A stretch of 7,497 nt of DNA from Acidimicrobiia bacterium (GTDB lineage: Bacteria; Actinomycetota; Acidimicrobiia; Acidimicrobiales; SKKL01). Of this stretch, positions 5,677-7,497 are shown piece by piece. The notes under the pieces are model-generated. The model was not told where the DNA came from. It saw nothing but the letters and a program-made list of their open reading frames with translations, and did not search any database. The stretch is taken from NCBI GenBank assembly GCA_041676705.1, contig JBAYRL010000025.1, forward strand, positions 1 through 7,497. The letters are read 5' to 3'. Each line of letters begins with the position of its first letter. The first letter of the stretch is position 1. A program made the position numbers and the translations under genes.

Positions 5677-7458
5677 GTGGTTGGACCCTTCGCACGCTTC
5701 CAACCACATATATGGCTTCCAATAGAGCTTTCACATGCGCCTGTGACATGGCTTATACGCTCAATCGGTCGGAATTGCGTTATCGTTGTGCCTGACGTGG
5801 CCGACGTTTGGGACTTGGTTCAAGGAACCTTTCCAGGAGTGCGCTTGGAAAGCCCGATACAGGGATGGGCATTCTTAGAGCGTTTTGAGGAGGGAATTGC
5901 CGCTTACCAAGGCTTGCAAAGCCCTTCTCCGAAGGATGACCGATGGGTTGGTGTCTGCTACTTTCAAATGCTCAGGGACATGGAAGCCCTCGAAGTATTA
6001 TTCCGAGCGGCCAATCGGGGTGAAGCTGGAGCACACGTTTACCTTGCCCATGTGCTGCCATTTGTCGACCGGGGTGCAGATGCGTCTGAGGAGCTGCAAA
6101 AGGCAGACTTCGATGAGTTGACAGCATATGACAAGGCTCTATTCCACAGAGTACTTAGTATCAGAGAGGAAACGAACGGCAATCTACGTGAAGCGCTTCG
6201 AGCTGCGGAGGAGGCGTGGCGCCGCATTCAAGGTGTACCCGAGTACGCAGTACTAGCGCCGTCCATACTTGCGCAGCTCGCTGTTCTTCACGGTCGAATA
6301 GGTCGCTCTCAGCGGGCGCTCTGGTTTCTCGAGCGTGGCCTGGTATCCACAACTGGAGGCGAACTGCTGAAGATGCGGTTACGCCGCGCAACTGTATTGG
6401 TGAATCTAGGAAGATATCGGGAAGCACTTGTCGAGCTTGACGCCTTGGAGATGGTTGCCGACATGGAGCGCTATCAACCCGAACGCCATTGGCTACTTGG
6501 TCAGATTGCAATGGCAAATGGAAGTCTACCGATGGCAATTCAGCGTTTTACGCAGGCAGTTGAAGGGGCTATCCGGCTTCAGTTCAGTTACGAAGAACTA
6601 ATAAGCCACCTGGCCCTTGTAGGTGCGTTTGGCGTGAGGGGAGAATTCCCTCGTGCCGTTGAGCACATTACCCGTGCCCAAGCACTGATTTCTGACAAGT
6701 CCGATCGCTTGCAGTTCCGCTTTCGTGAAGTTCTCCTCAACCTGTGGATGGAGCGCTATACAGAATCCCATACACTTCAAGAGCTTGAAGGGCTCGTTAC
6801 CGCTTTCGGTGAAATGGGGCTTCTGCAAGAGCAAGCGTTAGTGAAACTTCACCGCGCGGACCTGTTAAGGCAACTAGGTGACGACACCTGGCAGCGCGAA
6901 CTCGACGATCTTCAGGCACTCAGCATTTCCTTGCAGAACCCAGCGCTTTTGGCCCGCGAGTGGGCGTTGCTCGCTACTCCTGGACTTCGGGAAACCGCGT
7001 TCAAGACTCACCCTAGAATTGCAGGGGAAGCACCGGTAGTGCTTGAGGTTCATACGTTAGGTAACGAGAAACTTGCACTCGACGGAAAGCCGGTACACAT
7101 ACCCCTAAGACGTGGGGTAGAGGTCTTGACCTACTTCTTGGAGAATAAGGCTGTTTCGCTTCGGCGAATAATGTCCGATATCTTTCCCGATGAGAAGCCG
7201 TCCGCCGCTAAGTCGTACTTTCACCAGTTCCGACATCAACTTCGCGAGAACCTGGACGGCGTTGAGATTGAGTATGACTCCGAAGCAAAGCTCTACAGAC
7301 TGAAAAGCGAGATCGACATAATCTGGGACGTCGGCGAGTTGCGTGCTGGACGGGTCATCGGCGAGACTGGCATTTTCTTGCCGAGCTCCGGCAATGAGTG
7401 GGCGAGCGTCTTGGACCGTGAACTCGATCTTGTCCGTTCTGTGGCAACCAACAAGTAG
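5677..7458 (+). CDS. TPR-repeat regulator with C-terminal SARP-type winged helix
   Basis: Predicted cytoplasmic transcription regulator of 593 aa. Residues about 165-440 form helical pairs of TPR type, for example AQLAVLHGRIGRSQRALWFLERGL (about 200-224), LVNLGRYREALVELDAL (about 242-258), LLGQIAMANGSLPMAIQRFTQAV and AFGVRGEFPRAVEHITRA. Residues 454-549 are an OmpR/SARP-like winged helix: VLEVHTLGNEKLALDGKPV, IPLRRGVEVLTYFLE, the helix SAAKSYFHQFRHQLRENL, and wing/end LYRLKSEID. Only about 45 residues follow, so a full BTAD is missing. The N terminus (GRNCVIVVPDVADVWDLVQG, then GVRLES and a helix) parallels the first strand-helix-strand of the 826-aa neighbour's ATPase-like domain but has no Walker motif and goes straight into helical repeats, suggesting a reduced relative. 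The GTG start at 5677 is the first possible start after an in-frame TGA at 5644 and has only a weak GGA upstream; a later GTG near 5790 is possible. It is divergent from the peptide gene. Confidence 0.8.
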   Translation: MVGPFARFQPHIWLPIELSHAPVTWLIRSIGRNCVIVVPDVADVWDLVQGTFPGVRLESPIQGWAFLERFEEGIAAYQGLQSPSPKDDRWVGVCYFQMLRDMEALEVLFRAANRGEAGAHVYLAHVLPFVDRGADASEELQKADFDELTAYDKALFHRVLSIREETNGNLREALRAAEEAWRRIQGVPEYAVLAPSILAQLAVLHGRIGRSQRALWFLERGLVSTTGGELLKMRLRRATVLVNLGRYREALVELDALEMVADMERYQPERHWLLGQIAMANGSLPMAIQRFTQAVEGAIRLQFSYEELISHLALVGAFGVRGEFPRAVEHITRAQALISDKSDRLQFRFREVLLNLWMERYTESHTLQELEGLVTAFGEMGLLQEQALVKLHRADLLRQLGDDTWQRELDDLQALSISLQNPALLAREWALLATPGLRETAFKTHPRIAGEAPVVLEVHTLGNEKLALDGKPVHIPLRRGVEVLTYFLENKAVSLRRIMSDIFPDEKPSAAKSYFHQFRHQLRENLDGVEIEYDSEAKLYRLKSEIDIIWDVGELRAGRVIGETGIFLPSSGNEWASVLDRELDLVRSVATNK

Positions 7459-7464
7459 TCCATC

Positions 7465-7487
7465 CGGGTATCCCCACCCGCCTTTAC
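7465..7487 (+). terminator. Weak terminator candidate after the 593-aa regulator
   Basis: CGGGT (7465-7469), a 6-base loop ATCCCC and ACCCG (7476-7480) form a 5-bp GC-rich stem, followed by CCTTTA, starting 7 bases after the TAG stop. The stem is short and the T-run has only three bases, so support is modest. Confidence 0.3.
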
Positions 7488-7497
7488 ACCCCCCACC

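Noticed and set aside
5472..5795. Plus-strand 107-codon frame starting MGVDLQ, with GGGGAAAG close to its ATG
   Set aside because: The purine run is too close to the ATG, the sequence does not look like protein, and it overlaps the start of the 593-aa gene in another frame. Similarity to the MGVD start of the 826-aa protein looks accidental.

Overview
The window looks chromosomal and comes from a GC-rich bacterium, most likely of the Deinococcota (Deinococcus/Truepera-like). That placement is inferred from the first gene, a 30S ribosomal protein S1 with a C-terminal extension of the kind I associate with that phylum: an RG-rich stretch, then a TTKLGDVYADLFAQFGLGD-type segment, then an acidic Ala/Glu tail. 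No rRNA, tRNA, CRISPR array, insertion sequence or transposase is visible.

Layout. (1) 1-1662, plus strand: rpsA, cut by the left edge, ending in a 9-bp-stem hairpin at 1693-1714. (2) 1723-4203, minus strand: an 826-aa regulator made of a degenerate MalT-type STAND ATPase, a long helical-repeat region, and a C-terminal SARP-type winged helix followed by a partial BTAD. It converges on rpsA. (3) 4204-4434: an intergenic region with a consensus TTGACA box and two inverted repeats facing gene 2. (4) 4435-5097, minus: an unrecognised 220-aa protein with two membrane segments. (5) 5172-5330, minus: a short gene for a 33-aa peptide that resembles a bare signal peptide, closed by a 12-bp GC-rich hairpin. 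(6) 5331-5676: a 346-bp non-coding region with short direct and inverted repeats. (7) 5677-7458, plus: a 593-aa TPR protein with a C-terminal SARP-type winged helix, divergent from the peptide gene.

Working model (inference). The segment after rpsA looks like an accessory regulatory module: two large TPR/winged-helix regulators of related architecture flank a two-helix membrane protein and a tiny peptide with a canonical VSA|G signal-peptidase site that would release GMTASQR. A short exported peptide next to TPR regulators is the layout of RRNPP-type (Rap-Phr, PlcR-PapR, AimR-AimP) peptide signalling in Firmicutes. Here the receptors would be SARP-like and the host outside the Firmicutes, which would make it a new variant. 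A type I toxin or an orphan small membrane peptide are the main alternatives. Codon use changes sharply after rpsA (many CTA, ACA, AGA and GTA codons in both regulators), consistent with transfer or weak codon selection.
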